DNA from: Gymnorhina tibicen
Lineage: Eukaryota; Chordata; Aves; Passeriformes; Artamidae
Direction of reading: 5' to 3'
Assembly: GCA_013399875.1 (NCBI GenBank)
Contig: VXAZ01001706.1
Location: forward strand, 249-64,248
Length of the DNA stretch: 64,000 nt
Shown: positions 60,941 to 64,000 of the stretch, piece after piece
Numbering within the stretch: position 1 is the first letter of the stretch
How the letters are laid out: each line of letters begins with the position of its first letter
Made by a program: the position numbers and the translations under genes
The notes under the pieces: generated by a model
What the model saw: the letters and a program-made list of their open reading frames with translations, nothing else
Databases searched by the model: none
Told to the model about the DNA's origin: nothing

Positions 60941-60947
60941 TTTATGG

Positions 60948-61048
60948 TCCAGATTCAGTTCTAAGCTGCATAAGCAAATCTAAAGTAATATGACTGCTTT
61001 TCCTTTCTCTGGATCTATGTCAATATAAAACAGCAGAATCTGGGTCTG
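60948..61048. repeat. Possible ancient inverted-type interspersed repeat
   Basis: The block starts TGGTCCAGATTCAGTT and ends AACAGCAGAATCTGGGTCT, so its ends are imperfect inverted copies of each other, with ATAAGCAAATCTAAAGTAAT and GGATCTATGTCAATATAAAA inside. This matches my memory of an old palindromic repeat common in turtles and other sauropsids ('cagattct...taaatctggagtaa...agaatctgg'). The family is not named here because I am not sure of it. Confidence 0.4.
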
Positions 61049-61049
61049 T

Positions 61050-64000
61050 GTATTTTAATTACACGCTTCTGAAGATTTTTTTTCCCTGGTAATTGACAAT
61101 TCAGTCTGTTTTTTCATCCATTTTTCTTTTATTCTGCCTTTACTCTGTTCAAATAAAAAGTATACGGCAGAAATGTAAACTGTACTTTGGAGACATGAAA
61201 CCGACAGCTGGTGTGTCTGCCTCAATATTGCACTCTGCTGATACCATTTGTTGCTGTTCTAAGGAATATCTAAAGATCTGACTTCTGTATTTCTAGTTGA
61301 AAACACATTTGTATGGCACTTATGCTCAAATACTGTATTTATTTCCAATACTTACTTAAAGTGTGCATGTTTAAATGAATATAATTATAACATTTTTTTA
61401 TTTGTGCATGTAATTCTGTTTATTAACCACTAATCTATTTCTTTGTTGATTTCAAACTAATTAAGAAAAACAACTAAAATACCCAGCCTTTATTTGATGT
61501 CCTGCTATGGTAAAGTGTAATACTTCTTACATCATTACACTTTGGTATATATCTATTCTACTTTGGCATTTAGATTTAGTTTCTTGATGAGCAAAAATAC
61601 TTACAGTGTAAAGGTGTTATTCTAGCATATTCTCATATGCCCAAAACCAGTAAAAATTGTTTTATTTTCCAGCACAGAAGTCATGTTATTCAAATGCGGT
61701 GGGAGGGCTGCCCTGGTCTCTTCCCAATCACTGGACAACAGTACAAACTAACTTTGTTACAACAAAAAAATTACAACAGTACAAACTAACTTTTAAATAT
61801 CCAAACAGCCATGTGATCTGAATGAATTGAAACCCTTATTCTAGAACTGTATAAGCTTCTATCAAACGAAATAGTTAAGTACGTAGTAGAGAAAGTAAAT
61901 AAATGATAGTTATTTTAGGAAAATGGATAGTCTACTTGCCTTTAGCAGGACTATTTAAGTTACAAAGCTCTGATTCTTTTTTTAACTAAAAATCCCTTGT
62001 TCCAGTCTAACAAAGGAAAACAGAGAAAATTATTCAGGTGATATCGTAAAAAAACAGGATCCATCCCAAATATGGGCCAGAGGCACTTTGCGGAGTATCA
62101 GATTAATTAGCTGCTTAACTTCATCTAGACCAGACAATTAACCAAACTTCTGACTGCTTTCAAGACTGACTAGCACGTAGGTGTTACTATGAACATTAGA
62201 TTCATGTGGGTATGATTTGAGCTGGCAAAGAATGCACTGTTTGAGACCTACTGCCTTGAACATGACAATGTTCACACTGCGCTGATGTGCAGATTTGTAG
62301 GAGGCCATTTTCACTCACAGACACCCCGAGTTTGTTCAGCCCACGCTAACAGCCATCAAAGGGGATTGGTGGGGGCATGTACACATTGGCTCTCGGAGGG
62401 GTGAGCTATGCATCTTACAACTCTCAATGACAAGAGGATTTTGGCTTGCAAGGTCAAGGAGGTTGGCCTCTTGTGAGCTGGAGCAATAGAGAACTGGGTC
62501 ATGACGCTGTAAAGATTTCTGCACATGCTTACTTTCAAGCATGTGATTAGGGTCATTGTTTGCACTGGTGCTGTTTGCATACCCAAATTTAAGCACACAT
62601 AATCTTTTGCAATTTAAATTTTTTACCATCCATGGCTTGAAACATATTTTGGAGAAAAGTAGTCTTTTCTAGATCCCTTTTGTATTACAGTCACGTGTCT
62701 TTTAGTAGCAGTAAAAGTAAATTAATTCAAATCTACGCTGCGTAGAACATTCTGCATCAGTCTGAAAAGGAAGACCAGGAAATAACTGTAGTTAAGGCTT
62801 TAAAAATCTAAATTCAAGTTTTTAAATAGGCCATGAGTAAGACTTATTGCAAAATGTATCTTATAATTTGTCCCTATCTCCAGTTTCAACTCTGAATAGA
62901 GGCAGCTCTGCATTTACTTGGGTGTCGGAGGTCATGGCCAAGGTACTGTGGAAGTGTTTTAAGAAGCTTGGTTAATCTTTCCCAGCACTCACCTGGGTCT
63001 AGCTAGTGTTCAGAAATACAATTTTCATATTTATGCAATTAAATTAAAAATGCCAAACCTCAGTCTCAGTGTTAATGGAAACATATAACAAAACTCTGTT
63101 CCTTCACTGAAGAGAAAAATGGCTATAAATTAGGAAATAAAACTTCTCTAGTAGAGCGGTTTTATTTTTAAAAAGACAAGCTTACATATTTCCAAATATG
63201 CATAGTTTTTTATTTTGCAAATTAGCTACTTACTCCTGTGAAGCCCTGCAACTAGTTTCACTTCATTCAAAGCGGGATTACGCAATTTACAAGAAAAAAA
63301 GGAAAGGAAAAAAAAAAGACATTTTTCTTTGAAAAACAAATTAATGAGTTTGGGATGTGGTTTCTAATCTCCTTCCCAAATCCTACACGCAGAAGCCCTC
63401 TGAGGACTCCTCCTGTGCAGCCTATGTAGGCTGTGCTGGAATCACAGAACCCCTCAACCCAAGTTCAGACAGAGATCAAACAGCAGCTCATTGCAGGACT
63501 GGACCATTTCTCTGAGGCAACACAGTAACGATTTGGCTTTATGGAGCACAGTCAGAGAAAGAAAGAAATAAAAAGAAGTGAAATGTTGATCTCACATGTT
63601 TACATTGCCCCAAATAGTTTGTCCTAGACTTAGTGTCATTTAGTAGCTTCTCAATAGCAATGTGAAAAGCGGTAAGTATTAGAAAATAGAAAGGAATTCC
63701 ACCCATTGCATTCTGTAAGGACTACAGAGTTTGAATAATGAAAAAGAAATTACATTTTTAACCTACATAAGAATATTTCTTAAGACATGAACCACAGAAA
63801 TAAAATTGTGGCTTTACACAACAGAACTTAACTCAGATGAGGTTTTATTCCGCTCATGACCATGCCTACAATCAAAGAACCATGCTGGTTAGCAAATTTG
63901 TGAAGTTTTCACATATGCCCTGATAGCAAATATTTGAGCTTTTTAAAACTGATTAATTCCACTTAAGACAATACTTTCATGTTTCAAGTTAAGGCTGTGT
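61050..64000. other. Unique AT-rich sequence, no gene seen
   Basis: No gene or repeat family recognised. Minus frames of 97 and 80 codons at 62336-62629 overlap each other and have no domain. An A/G-rich tract lies at 63292-63318. A direct repeat at 61.7 kb is listed separately. Confidence 0.5.
61735..61793 (+). repeat. 21-bp direct repeat, 38-bp period
   Basis: The 21-bp word beginning ACAACAGTAC and ending TAACTTT occurs at 61735-61755 and 61773-61793 without change. The 17 bases between are A-rich (GTTACAACAAAAAAATT) and also contain a partial copy (TTACAACA). Confidence 0.9.

Noticed and set aside
63440..63480. GGAATCACAGAACCCCTCAA as a possible CR1 3' end
   Set aside because: It has a faint likeness to the complement of a CR1 tail but lacks the following conserved block.

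Overview
The window looks like 64 kb of AT-rich, gene-poor nuclear DNA from a bird. The main evidence is several copies of the CR1 LINE, the dominant avian retrotransposon, recognisable by its degenerate reverse-transcriptase reading frame and its short 8-bp 3' tail repeats. Two LTR-like blocks of avian endogenous-retrovirus type support this. They resemble families I remember from songbird and other neoavian genomes, so a passerine is plausible but not proven. There is no sign of bacterial organisation, and I recognise no complete gene, tRNA, rRNA or CRISPR array. Most open reading frames are 60-100 codons, overlap on both strands and look like chance, or are remains of CR1.

Layout: 1-6.1 kb is unique AT-rich sequence with a CR1 tail near 2.5 kb, a 20-bp perfect palindrome near 1.55 kb and a possible ancient MIR/L3-like repeat near 5.0 kb. 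A CR1 3' end on the minus strand lies at 6.15-6.65 kb. From 6.65 to 23.3 kb the sequence is mostly unique, with purine and TTTTA-rich tracts, a faint CR1 tail near 11.1 kb and three blocks that could be conserved regulatory DNA. A 1.9-kb plus-strand CR1 covering much of the reverse transcriptase lies at 23.3-25.3 kb. From 25.3 to 36.8 kb there is unique sequence with palindromes, an ancient repeat near 30.3 kb, an (AAAAC)n tract and an odd duplication at 35.13 kb that encloses a CR1-derived 21-mer next to an N. A deleted CR1 lies at 36.77-37.83 kb. A diverged ERVL-like solo LTR lies at about 40.4-41.2 kb. A minus-strand CR1 lacking its reverse transcriptase lies at 45.7-46.6 kb. A possible regulatory block lies at 48.3-48.7 kb and a possible unrecognised exon at 49.6-49.8 kb (minus). 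A second solo LTR lies at 50.4-51.0 kb. The rest is unique sequence with small duplications, a CCAAAA repeat and another possible ancient repeat.

No genes here can be shown to work together. The most economical reading is an intergenic desert or the inside of a very large intron, shaped by decayed CR1 and LTR insertions. All three CR1 copies that reach into the reverse-transcriptase region have a damaged or deleted active site, so none looks mobile. The observation most worth checking is the 35.13-kb junction, which is either a templated repair scar or an assembly artefact.
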